NCBI GenBank assembly: GCA_006503475.1
Contig: RSEH01000022.1
Location: 124,001-188,000, forward strand
DNA from: Stentor roeselii
Lineage: Eukaryota; Ciliophora; Heterotrichea; Heterotrichida; Stentoridae
Length of the DNA stretch: 64,000 nt
Direction: 5' to 3'
Positions 1-9,674 of the stretch are shown in pieces. Under the pieces are notes generated by a model. The model ran no database searches, was not told where the DNA came from, and was given only the letters and a program-made list of their open reading frames with translations. A program made the translations under genes and the position numbers. Every line of letters starts with the position of its first letter. Position 1 is the stretch's first letter.

Positions 1-2060
1 AAGTCCTAAACTGGTCAACCTTCGCCATAGAGTTCAACAGTTTATTCGGAAGTCTTCTCGGAGTCAAAACTTTACCTAAAAGCGAAAACTTGCTTTTAGA
101 GACACATATGTTCCCAAGAGACCCAATCCGAGACTTCATCTGCAAAGTTAACCAAAAAGAGGTAAAAGAAGCGAAAAGGCTGTTAAATTCTAAACATTTT
201 TATTATATAACTGACTCAGTTAAAACTATTAAAACATTACTACGCGCTTTTCCTGAACAAACTTTGAAATTCCTGAAAAATCTTGTCAACCTTCATTTTG
301 AGAAGTCAAAAATAAGCTTTGATGAACGAATAAATCCATCATTTCCGCAGTTTAGCGATAGTTTTTCAGTAAATTTACTGAGTGTTTTCTTGGAACTTTC
401 TGCACCTTTTCTTGATATGAACAGTGATAAACCTCAAAAAATTCGTCCAGATCATTTAAAGCTTGACAAATCTTTTGAGAAACTTTTAGGCACTTCTATA
501 ATTCGTGGAAAAACTACTGTTTTTGAGGAAAAAGTGTTGGAAGGGACGATTAGCATTTATTTTTACTGCAATTTGTTTATGTTAAGGTTCGGTTGGACTA
601 CTATAAAGAAATTAACGAGATTTTTAAAAATCCAAATGAAAAAACAAATACAAAGTCCTATATATCTCAATAAAAATGAATACAATAACAAAATATTAGA
701 ATCTTACTACACAATTATTTTTGAAGAAACTAGAAATAAAAAGATTTTTAACTTTTACATATTTTTCTGTGAATTGCTTTTGAATTGGAACAAATTCGAA
801 GGAAGTCTTCCTCTTACCCAGCCAAACATCGCACTTTATTACATTCCTGAGTACATCTTGAAAGACTTGGCAGGGTTCATCATATATTTAACTTATTATG
901 ATCACTTCTCTATTTTTACAGTACATGTCGATGGTCCCATCGACAAGTTACTCACCTTTACAACAGTCCTGATATCAAGTAGAGACCTATTTCCAAATCT
1001 AAAAGTAATCAACAAATTCGTCAGAATCTTCATAATTTTATTCAAGAAAAAAGTCCTACTTGACTATTCCGACATCTTTAAAACAAACCAAACAGCGAGA
1101 AAATACTTGCTGGTCTCTTTACTCATTTACTACTCCCAGGTGGAAAAGTATCATTTTTACGGAGTTTCCCGTTCAAAACTAGAATTTCGTAAAAATATCT
1201 GCACTTTACTAAAAAATCTCAGCAGGGTTCAGTTTTTCACGAATCAGTTCAAAAAACTTCAGCATTCCGAAGAATTCAGCAAGTTTTTGAATTATCTTTT
1301 TGATGAGATCACAACTTGCTTCGAAGAAGGTCTGAATTACATAAAAAAGTACAAAGACTTCCAAGATAAAAACAAGGTTCAAAATGAATACATCGACCAA
1401 TTAAACGAAGCGAAAAGTCTTACAAGTTTTTTTTGGACTCACATAAATAAAAGTCTTTCAGTTATTCTAATGTTCAGTAGAATGAAACTAGAAATCATGA
1501 TTTCTGAAATCTTTGGGAAAAGATTAGCAGCTTTTATTAATAATTTTTTGAAAACTTTCAATGGCCCAAATTTTCACAAGATTAAAATAGATGACCCTGC
1601 AAGTGTGAACTTTAAACCTAAAAAAACATTAGAAAGAATCTTAGAAATTTATGTTTCATTTATTGACAATCAAGACTTTATCAACCATATCATTGGAGAC
1701 TCTCGGTCTTTTGACATCAAGATCTTCGAAAAGACTTTTAAGATATTGTCTAAAAAGTTGATGGTCAGCACAGTTCTTCATGACCAGTTCTTGAAACTAA
1801 TAAAAAAGTTGCAGATGTCTTCAAGTAAAAGATTAGTCCTCATCGAAAATGCTCCTAAAAACTTCTTCTGTGGTCTTTCAGAAGAAATCATGACTCATCC
1901 AGTCGAACTGCCTTCAGGTGTTATCATCGACAGATCTTCCTTAGACCGTCATTTACTAACCAGCAACTTCGACCCTTACACCAAAGTAGAACTTTCAGAA
2001 AACAATATAAAAGAACTACCAGAACTTCGAAGAAGTATTCAAGATTACCTTAATCAATAG
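1..2060 (+). CDS. UFD2: Ubiquitin conjugation factor E4 (UFD2/UBE4), 5'-truncated by window edge
   Basis: The reading frame is open from base 3 to the stop at 2060 with no start before the window edge, so this is the C-terminal ~685 residues of a longer gene. The body is a helical, Leu/Phe/Lys-rich segment like the UFD2 core. The last ~70 residues form a U-box, with PKNFFCGLSEEIMTHPV, a conserved hydrophobic core (GVIIDRSSLDRHL), then DPYTK. Known role of the family: U-box E3/E4 ligases that lengthen ubiquitin chains, usually with Cdc48. The U-box folds without zinc, matching the lack of paired Cys/His here. The internal methionine in THMFPRDP (about residue 36 of the visible part) is not the start, because coding continues upstream. 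Confidence 0.85.
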   Translation, partial: VLNWSTFAIEFNSLFGSLLGVKTLPKSENLLLETHMFPRDPIRDFICKVNQKEVKEAKRLLNSKHFYYITDSVKTIKTLLRAFPEQTLKFLKNLVNLHFEKSKISFDERINPSFPQFSDSFSVNLLSVFLELSAPFLDMNSDKPQKIRPDHLKLDKSFEKLLGTSIIRGKTTVFEEKVLEGTISIYFYCNLFMLRFGWTTIKKLTRFLKIQMKKQIQSPIYLNKNEYNNKILESYYTIIFEETRNKKIFNFYIFFCELLLNWNKFEGSLPLTQPNIALYYIPEYILKDLAGFIIYLTYYDHFSIFTVHVDGPIDKLLTFTTVLISSRDLFPNLKVINKFVRIFIILFKKKVLLDYSDIFKTNQTARKYLLVSLLIYYSQVEKYHFYGVSRSKLEFRKNICTLLKNLSRVQFFTNQFKKLQHSEEFSKFLNYLFDEITTCFEEGLNYIKKYKDFQDKNKVQNEYIDQLNEAKSLTSFFWTHINKSLSVILMFSRMKLEIMISEIFGKRLAAFINNFLKTFNGPNFHKIKIDDPASVNFKPKKTLERILEIYVSFIDNQDFINHIIGDSRSFDIKIFEKTFKILSKKLMVSTVLHDQFLKLIKKLQMSSSKRLVLIENAPKNFFCGLSEEIMTHPVELPSGVIIDRSSLDRHLLTSNFDPYTKVELSENNIKELPELRRSIQDYLNQ

Positions 2061-2101
2061 CAATTTATTAATTTCTTCAATAATTTGATGAAAGTTTATA
2101 A

Positions 2102-3502
2102 ATGGAACATATTGCCAGAAGACTTCGTCGAAAATCAACATTAAGAGGAAATGACTTCGATTATTCAATAAAAAGAGAAAACGGAAAAGTCAGTCCTGAA
2201 CCTCCTCAAATTCTGCTAAGCCAAGCTGATATTACCCCGAAACAAGAAGAATTTAAAGTCAACAGTTCGGAAGACGTGCATCAAAGCAGCAGAAGACCGA
2301 ATCGATTCAAAACAATGGAAATTCCTTGCCCTGTAAATCATATTCAAAAGAAATTCTCGTTTAATATTTCAAGTTCAAATAGAGAAACTTATCAAATTCC
2401 TATTGACTTTTCACGTTCACTGATGAATACTCCGAAAAGTGTTATTAGTCAGAAAAACTCGGAATCTGTTAATAGCTTCTCGTCTAGGATTGAAAAGGTT
2501 CTTACTCCTAAGTTTGATTATAAAGGACGGTTTTTCGCTCAGGATAAAATCGCGGAAATATCATCTTCACAGGAAATTTCTATGCCGGATTTGAAAAATT
2601 ATAAAAAAAATAAACATTCGAGGACTAATTCGATTTCTTTTGAGATTGAGAGCAATGTTTCATCCCTAATCTACGGTAAAGAAGAAAGACTTTCAATCCA
2701 CCCATTTCTAACAGTCGCTGGTGAATTAAAATCAGACCCAACCTGCGAAACAGACAAAAACAACGACTTCCTAATCCGTTCCTCAAGATTAAAAATAAGC
2801 CAAACCGAGTTAAACCAGGTGAGCTTCGACGAGGCACTTCGTCGTTTCAACTCAATGACAGAAAGCTACACCGAAGTCTCTCTTTGGATCCGAAGTCCTT
2901 CTGAGTACCTCTGCTGTTGTTTGATAAGAAAATCAGACCTCAGTGAAGATTTTCAAAACCTTTGCGAAAAATTGATAATATTCGCTTATTCCGGTTTTGA
3001 TTCAAGTAACATTTTTCATGCAAGTCTTCTTGCAAGCGTTTTTAACAGTCTTCAAAACTTGCAAGACGGAAAAAGCACTTGGGTTGAAGTTGGCTTCAGC
3101 AGTAACAATCCTTATGAAAAAGACTTGGCTCATAATATTGCACCTTTGGGATTGTTACTTTTGATGTTTCTTGCTGAATATATTCCGAGTACATTGAAAA
3201 ATATGATGATTTATTGTGTTAGTCTTCATATTTCTTTTGTTTCACTTGCTTTTGATGTCGCTGAAATCGCGATTTTAACGCTTAGGAAGAAAAAGTTAAA
3301 TGATTTGATGGATAAAACTCAGAAATGTCTGGAAATTGTTTTCTTTTTCTTTGCTGGGTGTCTTGCTGAGTGGTTTAGTCTTCATAAAGAAAATCCCGGA
3401 TCGATTAGGAAAGTTCATCAGAAACTTGAAAGTCAAGCTTTTAGTGACCCGAATGGATTTATTAATTTAGCAAAGACTCTTCTGAGTTTTCAGATGGAGT
3501 AA
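2102..3502 (+). CDS. ELMO-domain protein (possible Arf/Arl-GAP or Rac-GEF adaptor)
   Basis: 466 residues. The first ~250 are polar, Ser-rich and probably disordered. The C-terminal half looks like an ELMO domain: WVEVGFSSNNP followed by PLGLLLLMFLAEYIP matches the ELMO core, where a W..VGFQ..NP segment precedes a glycine-leucine helix. The usual TDFRG segment is altered here (YEKDLAHNIAP), so the match is recognisable but divergent. ELMO/ELMOD proteins act as GAPs for Arf-family GTPases or as Dock partners; which applies here is unknown. The start codon lies in TATAAATGG, 41 bp after the UFD2 stop. Confidence 0.55.
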   Translation: MEHIARRLRRKSTLRGNDFDYSIKRENGKVSPEPPQILLSQADITPKQEEFKVNSSEDVHQSSRRPNRFKTMEIPCPVNHIQKKFSFNISSSNRETYQIPIDFSRSLMNTPKSVISQKNSESVNSFSSRIEKVLTPKFDYKGRFFAQDKIAEISSSQEISMPDLKNYKKNKHSRTNSISFEIESNVSSLIYGKEERLSIHPFLTVAGELKSDPTCETDKNNDFLIRSSRLKISQTELNQVSFDEALRRFNSMTESYTEVSLWIRSPSEYLCCCLIRKSDLSEDFQNLCEKLIIFAYSGFDSSNIFHASLLASVFNSLQNLQDGKSTWVEVGFSSNNPYEKDLAHNIAPLGLLLLMFLAEYIPSTLKNMMIYCVSLHISFVSLAFDVAEIAILTLRKKKLNDLMDKTQKCLEIVFFFFAGCLAEWFSLHKENPGSIRKVHQKLESQAFSDPNGFINLAKTLLSFQME

Positions 3503-3527
3503 TTAATAATATGAAATTTTTTGAAAT

Positions 3528-4220
3528 ATGGACAATTTCGGGTCTCTTGAAGAGTTTTTAGAGAAAGCATCAAAAATCCCTCCATCTCGTCCCCAGACAA
3601 GTTTCAAGTCACGATCAAAGAACCCAAACCAACCCGATGCACGAGAAAAGCTTTCTCGCCGTTTAAATCTAGAATCAAGACATTACGGTAAAAAAAATCT
3701 AGACCGAAGACCCTCAGGTTTCATTTACCAGACGCCAAGTCGAAACAACACTCGAGAAATTCACTCAGCAGTGATCCGAAAGCACTCAAAAGTCCAAAAC
3801 CTGATAAAAAGACCGAAAACATCAAACAGCAGGACTTTCGGTAGAACAACAAGCGATTCCCCTGAAGTAAAGCATTTAAAACCAAAAAAAGAAGCAATAA
3901 CTGTATCATTACAAGAGCAGGTCAGAAATGAACTCCTGTAACCCTTATTCAGACTAAACAACCAGCACTACGTCATCAGATCAATGAAAAAAATAATGCG
4001 GTCTGATGAGCAAAAAGAAGAAAATGGCCAAAAAGCGAAAAATACTCTTTTTAGCAGACTTGCTAAGAAATTTGAAAAACTTTCTGAAAATCAAGGAGGA
4101 AAAGACTTGAGGTCCAGGAAGTTTAACTTGAAAGATGATGAAGTCACTAGTGAGAGAAGAAATTGGCTTAAAGATCATGGGTATATTGGAAATGATTTCT
4201 TTGATTATGAGAGCTTTTGA
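3528..4220 (+). CDS. Basic disordered protein, two exons
   Basis: Not recognised. Two ORFs (3528-3941 and 3984-4220) join in frame when the 15-nt element at 3938-3952 is removed, giving 225 residues. The first exon is rich in Arg, Lys, Ser and Pro (RPQTSFKSRSKNPNQP) and probably disordered. The second is a charged, helical C-terminus ending in DFFDYESF. Unspliced mRNA would stop at the CTG-TAA boundary. It lies 25 bp after the ELMO gene and ends 13 bp from the convergent next gene. Composition suggests a structural or cytoskeleton-associated protein, but nothing shows this directly. Confidence 0.7.
3938..3952 (+). other. 15-nt intron
   Basis: GTAACCCTTATTCAG. GT...AG ends with A at position 10. 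Removal joins the 3528 and 3984 reading frames without shift and eliminates an in-frame TAA. Confidence 0.8.
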
Positions 4221-4233
4221 ATTAATTGATTAG

Positions 4234-4536
4234 TTATTTATGGACTTTGATGTGCTTGTGATGTAGTTCGTTGTAACGGTCTTGGTATTTCAAAGGAATT
4301 GAATTGATTGCACCTTGTTTGCCTTGGAACCACTCGGCTTGTACTTGTCGGTTGAACTTCAAGATTTCGTAGTAAAGGGACTCTTTTTCTTGGTCATTCG
4401 GCAGCCTTGATAAGGAGAAACTCAGTTTAGACCATTTTTTCAGGTACCGCTCCACGTTTGTTGGATTAGGGACTAAGAATATTAACTTTAGGCTTTCGTG
4501 AAGCATTGGGATTGCTAGACCTTTTAATAATTTCAT
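4234..4536 (-). CDS. Small conserved-looking helical protein, unknown
   Basis: 100 residues, starting at MKLLKGLAIPMLHESLKL. The N-terminus is amphipathic and hydrophobic with positive charges, which could be a mitochondrial presequence or a membrane-binding helix. The remainder is basic and helical, ending in His/Lys-rich HHKHIKVHK. It is convergent with the preceding gene, with 13 bp between stops. No family recognised. Codon use resembles neighbouring genes, which supports it as real. Confidence 0.55.
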   Translation of the reverse strand: MKLLKGLAIPMLHESLKLIFLVPNPTNVERYLKKWSKLSFSLSRLPNDQEKESLYYEILKFNRQVQAEWFQGKQGAINSIPLKYQDRYNELHHKHIKVHK

Positions 4537-4684
4537 TATAAATTGCTGGGAATTAGAAGAAAATTGAAATTATTAGATATCTGAAAATAGGATGACTGTG
4601 AAAGTCTTTTAGTGAATGTAGAAGATTTAATGAAGAGAATTTTAGGATCTCTTATAAAATTATCTTATCAAAATAATCTATATT

Positions 4685-5494
4685 ATGGATCAAGTCAAGT
4701 TACTTAATATCACAGACAAGTTTCCTTATATTTTTAGTCAGGGATTCACTAAAGCTAAGCAATGTGGCATAGGGTCAAAAGGTCTTATCATGGTAATCGG
4801 ATCAGGCTATATTGAATCTCTTATTTTATCTCAAAGTCTTTCCCTGAGCAACTTCATCTATCTTTACCCTTAGTAATCTCAATACAGCTATGAATCACAA
4901 AGCATTCTAGACTGTCCAAATCTCTGTAACTATCTTTCAAAAATCTACAAAAAAGAAGCATCACATGAAGAATTTGTTAAAGAATTCAAGTCAAGTTCTA
5001 TCCTCCACTCAGAAGTACTAAATTTCGCTGACCAGATTTTCGACCTGAGTCAAAATGATTCAATTGAAGAAATCAAAGGAAAACTCATTAAAATCTCCTA
5101 TAACTTCAACATCCAATTCACTATTCACGACAACAACAACAAAACATCGAATATAATGAAAAATTCATGCATAAATGCTTCAGTAATCAATATTTTTTCA
5201 AGAGACTGCGAAGATGGTCAAGTTTTTTACCTCCTTTATCATTCGAATTACCAACAAATTAACGAAAATAACTTAAACCTCAGTAATAACTTCATTGAAG
5301 ACAATGAAAAAGACCCTGAAATCGCTGAAATTGAAGAAAAAATCAGAGGTAAAATTGAGGAAAGTATCAAAAACAAAGATATTCTGAAGGTTAACAGAGA
5401 AGAACTTTTCAACCTCATCCAAAATTTAGAAAGTTTCAGTAGTCTAGGTTATGAAATCAGACAATCAGTTTCAGAGCTTTTAGGATTAATCTAG
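4685..5494 (+). CDS. Unknown acidic protein, two exons
   Basis: 264 residues after removing a 15-nt intron at 4873-4887. Before splicing, the first exon stops after FIYLYP. After splicing it continues as YYESQSILDCPNLCNYLSK and stays open to 5494. The first ~60 residues contain GSKGLIMVIGSGYIESLIL, a glycine-rich hydrophobic stretch that resembles the beta-strand and loop of a nucleotide- or cofactor-binding fold. The C-terminal half is Asn/Glu-rich and helical. No family recognised. The stop is only 8 bp from the next start, on the same strand. Confidence 0.7.
4873..4887 (+). other. 15-nt intron
   Basis: GTAATCTCAATACAG, A at position 10. An in-frame TAG spans the 5' splice junction, so retention would truncate the protein. 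Removal preserves frame. Confidence 0.85.
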
Positions 5495-5502
5495 TTTAAT
5501 AA

Positions 5503-6474
5503 ATGTCGAGATCAATTGAATATAGAATCCAAAATTACTCTCCCGCTGAACAGACCTGCATCCAAAATATTGAATCCAAAAACTTGCAAACTTTTTGGGA
5601 ATCTTCGACGGATTCGGCAACGATTTCCTTAAGCTTCGAATTAACAAAGGTGGTAAAGGTGGAGTTTTGTACAAACTCTCAATGTATGTTTATGATTACT
5701 ACTAATGTCGTAGGGAATGAAAAAGAAATTATATTGGAAGGGAGGTCAACTTGTTCGGCAGTAAAGTGCTCTAAAATAATTGATTTAAATTACAAAGAAA
5801 AGCTCACAAATCTTGAATTCACATTCACCACTCTAGATAGCAAAATCTTAAAAATTTATTACCTAGGTCTCACAGAGCCTCGAGATGACCAATCCGAAGA
5901 GAGCATCAGAAAAAGTCAACCAAGTCCAGGGATTACAAACTTTTACAGTAAAAGTCAAGGAATAAGACCACTACCAACAAAGCCGAGTTACTCCACAAAG
6001 CCTTCAGTCCAAAGCAATCCAAAAACCTATTCTAATCAGAACTTGAGGAAAGTAACAAGTGAAAAAACAAGAGGACCTGAGAACTTTGAAAGTGCTGAGG
6101 AGCAGATGAAAATATATGAAAGTATTCAAAAGAATCGACAGAAAAAAAATGCTGAGTTGGTGAAAAATACTCCGACTAACTCTTATTGTAACTTAATGGA
6201 ACATAAGACTGATCTCATCATTTGCTGTCTTGATGAGGCTTTAATGAAAGAGACTATTGAAGAAATTTGTCAGGTTGTTGGAATTTGCTATTTCAGTGAA
6301 CTAGAGCCTGATGTTAGTTATATTATATATAATGGAGATGATATTGCGGTCTTTCACAAGGCGGAAGAAATGGGAATTAAAATTGTTAGCAAAGAATGGC
6401 TTTTTAAGTCAGTTGATTTAAGGACGGCACTTGATCCTAGAGATTTTATTAGAAATTTTAGAATTTCTACCTGA
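5503..6474 (+). CDS. XRCC1: XRCC1-like DNA repair scaffold (N-terminal domain + one BRCT)
   Basis: 323 residues. Residues 1-130 resemble the XRCC1 N-terminal beta-sandwich: it begins at the extreme N-terminus, an early W (FWESS) is followed by alternating strands (ATISLSFELTKVVKVEF), and it closes with LEFTFTTLDSKILKIYYLG. Residues 135-230 are a Ser/Pro/Lys linker. Residues ~232-320 form a BRCT domain, with TDLIICC, a central hydrophobic VSYIIYNGDD and the diagnostic KIVSKEWLFKSV tryptophan helix. XRCC1 scaffolds single-strand break repair with polymerase beta, ligase III and PARP. Animal XRCC1 has two BRCTs; only one is visible here. Without the N-terminal match it would simply be a BRCT protein. 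Confidence 0.5.
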   Translation: MSRSIEYRIQNYSPAEQTCIQNIESKNLQTFWESSTDSATISLSFELTKVVKVEFCTNSQCMFMITTNVVGNEKEIILEGRSTCSAVKCSKIIDLNYKEKLTNLEFTFTTLDSKILKIYYLGLTEPRDDQSEESIRKSQPSPGITNFYSKSQGIRPLPTKPSYSTKPSVQSNPKTYSNQNLRKVTSEKTRGPENFESAEEQMKIYESIQKNRQKKNAELVKNTPTNSYCNLMEHKTDLIICCLDEALMKETIEEICQVVGICYFSELEPDVSYIIYNGDDIAVFHKAEEMGIKIVSKEWLFKSVDLRTALDPRDFIRNFRIST

Positions 6475-7007
6475 AAATTGAATATGTAGCTTAATGGATA
6501 TAGTAATGGATTTTACTTAGATTTATATTTTATCTAATAAGAATCATTTAATTGTTGAGATATTGTTTTTTGGAAGATTAGAAAAGTTGATTGTATTAAG
6601 GGCTTTATGATTTTTTTTTTGAATAAGTTTCTTGATGCAAGATGATGACTAATTATTGATTCTTAGTCAAAATCAAAGGGTGTAATCCTTTTTTAAGTAG
6701 TTAATTAGTAGAGATTGTATTAGAGTTTTTTTATGAGGATTTGATTAGAAAGAAGAATTTTTATAAATTATTTCATTCATTCATATAGGACTAAAATGTG
6801 TAAAATGTCAGTAAAAGCATACCCTAAGCAGATACTATTTAGTGTTGACTCATCAAATTTTATTCACTTCATTCTTCCTACATTCATAAATGTTCGTATG
6901 CTTGATCAATACATACAAAATAACCAAAAACATCACCATTTCCTAAAAAACCTGAGATAAACTCAAACTAAAAAATTCTAAAATCAAGCAAAAATCAAAT
7001 ATAATTA
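6475..7007. other. Intergenic region, no gene seen
   Basis: AT-rich, 533 bp upstream of the HECT gene. No ORF with coding character on either strand. A short stretch near 6488-6510 resembles a tRNA D-arm, but no TPsiC arm or acceptor pairing follows. Confidence 0.6.
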
Positions 7008-8378
7008 ATGGGATCAAGTTGCAGAAGTCGATGTCTACCCTGCTGCAGAGGAAGTAGTCATGAGTCTGTTGAGGAGTCAATCGACATTGAGTTAAGACCT
7101 CGTCATTCACCTTTGACCTGTCCGAACTGTGGTAGAGACTTTAGCAGAGTTTACAGTGCCAGAGACTTTCCAAATCATGTGATTCGCTGTGCAGGGCGTC
7201 GGACATCAAAAGGCCGGCCATCAAAAGATTCGCCTTATGATTCAAAGAGTTTGTGGCTTCGAGAGTATTTGAATAAAATCAGGATTCCATGGACTCAGGA
7301 ATCAATAAAAATAATAATAACAAGAGACGACATCATTCAATCAACAATGAATAATCTAGACCTAATCACCGAGGAAGACATGCATAAAGAGTTCCAAGTA
7401 ACATTCCTCGGAGAAATCGCAATGGATGCCGGAGGTTTATTACGAGAATGGTTCACCGTTCTAATGCGTAAGTTTTTCAGTGAAGAATTCGGCCTACTCG
7501 AGCCTTCCAAGAGTTCATGCGTGAGTTACTACTTCAAGCCATCCATAAAACCCGCAAGAATAAAAGAATTCAACCTTCTCGGAAAGGTAGTCGCAAAGGC
7601 CTTATTCGAAAAGACTCCAATTTACTGTCCTTTGAATAGAATCATATTCAAACAGCTAGTCCAAGAAAAGCCCTCATTAGAAGATTTAATGTACTACGAC
7701 GAAGACCTTCACAAAAGTCTCATTTTTTTAAGAGACAACGACATCACCGGCATATTCTTCGAGTCTTTTCTAACTCCACAAGTAGACAACACTGACAAGA
7801 CCCGTGTTGAGCTTCGACCAGGAGGCAGTGAAGAGCAAGTAAATGAAGACAACAAGCAAGAGTACCTTTCATTACTTCTTGAATACATCATCCAAAAGTC
7901 AATCGCTGAGCCTTTAGCTGCTTTTTTAGAAGGTTTTTACTACGTGATTCCCAAGGAATACATCAGCGTTCTTACTGCTGACGAGGTTGAACTGATCATC
8001 TGTGGACTTCCTTATATTGACTTGCAGGAATGGCAGGATTTTACTGAATATCGCGGGGATCTGAACAAGTCGCATGAAACAGTCAAGATGTTCTGGAAGG
8101 TCCTTAATGACTTCAGCCAAGATGAACTGTCGCAGCTGATCTTGTTCGTCACTGGAACTCCGAGACTACCTGTTGAAGGCTTCTCCTCGCTGAGGACTAC
8201 ACGGGGAGACCCTGCCAGGTTTACAATAGAACCAGTTCCTTATTCACAAGGAGTCCTTCCTAGAGCACATACTTGCTTCAATAGACTTGACTTACCACTT
8301 TACCCGAATATTGAAGAAATGAGAGCTTCTCTTGTAAATGTGCTGAAAAATCATACTTTTGGATTTGGAATTGAGTAA
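7008..8378 (+). CDS. Compact HECT E3 ubiquitin ligase with zinc finger and acylation-like N-terminus
   Basis: 456 residues. It starts MGSSCRSRCLPCC: Gly2 plus Cys5, 9, 12 and 13 suggest N-myristoylation and palmitoylation, though residue 6 is Arg rather than the preferred Ser/Thr. Residues ~36-66 hold a zinc finger (CPNCGRDF...HVIRC). The HECT domain fills residues ~95-456: MHKEFQVTFLGEIAMDAGGLLREWF (in two pieces), LLGKVVAKALFEK, and the catalytic Cys423 in RAHTCFNRLDLPLYP near the C-terminus, followed by a normal tail. HECT ligases form a ubiquitin thioester before transfer. Most carry long substrate-binding regions; here little more than the anchor and finger precede the HECT. Confidence 0.9.
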   Translation: MGSSCRSRCLPCCRGSSHESVEESIDIELRPRHSPLTCPNCGRDFSRVYSARDFPNHVIRCAGRRTSKGRPSKDSPYDSKSLWLREYLNKIRIPWTQESIKIIITRDDIIQSTMNNLDLITEEDMHKEFQVTFLGEIAMDAGGLLREWFTVLMRKFFSEEFGLLEPSKSSCVSYYFKPSIKPARIKEFNLLGKVVAKALFEKTPIYCPLNRIIFKQLVQEKPSLEDLMYYDEDLHKSLIFLRDNDITGIFFESFLTPQVDNTDKTRVELRPGGSEEQVNEDNKQEYLSLLLEYIIQKSIAEPLAAFLEGFYYVIPKEYISVLTADEVELIICGLPYIDLQEWQDFTEYRGDLNKSHETVKMFWKVLNDFSQDELSQLILFVTGTPRLPVEGFSSLRTTRGDPARFTIEPVPYSQGVLPRAHTCFNRLDLPLYPNIEEMRASLVNVLKNHTFGFGIE

Positions 8379-8398
8379 TTAATGTAAAGATTATTAAT

Positions 8399-9649
8399 AT
8401 GGAAGATTTCATTGTTGAGATTTTTAATGAAAAGGGAAATGATTATACTGTTGTCGTCTTTCAGAAAATTTCTCAGGTTTCTTGGAGTATCAAGAAAAAT
8501 TTAAAGGATTTTCATCAACTTTACTGGAAACTTAGTCTTACTTTTGAAGATCTTCCTGTACCTCCTGGGTATGATCGGCTTTCATATCTTAAGAGCTACT
8601 TTAAAAAAGAATCTCCTGACTTAAAAGACTTTTTTCAACAGATTTTAGAATTTCCATTAGTTTCGACTAGCCAAGTATTTCAAAATTTTCTTGAAATTTC
8701 TGAACATGTCTTCGAGAACCACTTGAAAATCCTGAGAAAAGATTTTAAAGAAACCTTTTTCGCTACAAAGTTTATTGAAAAAGGTGAAAATTTCATATTA
8801 ACAGGAGAAGTAGACAATAGTCACCTTTCACGAATAGAGCAATATTTAGAGTTCATAGGTCTTGACGCTTCTCCAAAGAGTCAAGTGCGTTGTTTTGGAG
8901 AATTCGGGTCCTGGCGCCTTTCAATAAACGACTTTCTGACCTGTTTTAACTACAACCATCGATTGACTATTCTTTGTCTTGGACTTGAATCAGGTAGTCT
9001 GATGTTCATTCGAATAAAAACAGAAAAAAACTCTTCAGAATACGAAAACTTCGGAAAGTTCGAAGTACATTCAGGCCCTGTCTGTGGAATATCTTCAGAC
9101 TACAGCAATTCGAAGGTCTTTTCCTGTTCTCTTGACGGAAAATGCATAATCACATCACTAGCCACCCGTGAACTTCTTCTTGAAATCAACTTATCCTGTG
9201 CTCCAAACGGTTTAATTTTATCAGAAGACTTAAAAACTCTTTATTTTCCGACAGAAAGAGAAGTTTTCACTTATTGTCTTGGAAGTTTAAAGGAAACTCG
9301 TGCTTTTCAAGTGGATTTTTTAGGATTTATCAGTTGTCTCTGTGTCAGTCCGAATGGATTCTGCATTGTTGGAGGCTTCGGGGGAGATGTTTATGTTTAC
9401 AACTCGGATTTTATACTTTTTCAGAAGTATCAAGTCTTCGGATCGGTTCAAGCTCTTGCTTATGAACATCGTTTAAGGATCGTCGTTGTTGGAGACTCGA
9501 AAGGAACTCTTTCCATCTGGGACACTTCCGCAAAGTCAATTTTAAACTGGAAGCCACATGATTCAGTTTTCGCTGTTTGCGTCGAAAATGATGAAATTTT
9601 CACTGCTGGGAAGGATAAACAACTTTTTACATGGAAAATCGAGTTTTAA
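8399..9649 (+). CDS. PX-domain + WD40-repeat protein
   Basis: 416 residues. Residues 1-105 look like a PX phosphoinositide-binding domain: VSWSIKKNLKDFHQLYWKLS matches the W.I.R.Y.DF..L core, then a Pro-containing loop (DLPVPPGY) and a terminal helix (LKDFFQQILEFPLV). Residues ~170-416 form a beta-propeller of WD40-like repeats, with VHSGPVCGISSDYSNSKVFS, CLCVSPNGFCIVGGFGGDVY and SKGTLSIWDTS. This recalls WDFY1/2, which use FYVE rather than PX to bind endosomal PI3P. An endosomal scaffold role is inferred. The start is 20 bp after the HECT stop, on the same strand. Confidence 0.65.
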   Translation: MEDFIVEIFNEKGNDYTVVVFQKISQVSWSIKKNLKDFHQLYWKLSLTFEDLPVPPGYDRLSYLKSYFKKESPDLKDFFQQILEFPLVSTSQVFQNFLEISEHVFENHLKILRKDFKETFFATKFIEKGENFILTGEVDNSHLSRIEQYLEFIGLDASPKSQVRCFGEFGSWRLSINDFLTCFNYNHRLTILCLGLESGSLMFIRIKTEKNSSEYENFGKFEVHSGPVCGISSDYSNSKVFSCSLDGKCIITSLATRELLLEINLSCAPNGLILSEDLKTLYFPTEREVFTYCLGSLKETRAFQVDFLGFISCLCVSPNGFCIVGGFGGDVYVYNSDFILFQKYQVFGSVQALAYEHRLRIVVVGDSKGTLSIWDTSAKSILNWKPHDSVFAVCVENDEIFTAGKDKQLFTWKIEF

Positions 9650-9674
9650 CTAAAAAACGTTTATTTATTCAAGA

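Noticed and set aside
6484-6560. tRNA-like D-arm sequence (TAGCTTAATGGATATAGTAATGG, in part)
   Set aside because: No TPsiC arm (GTTCRA) and no acceptor stem pairing in the expected place; likely chance.
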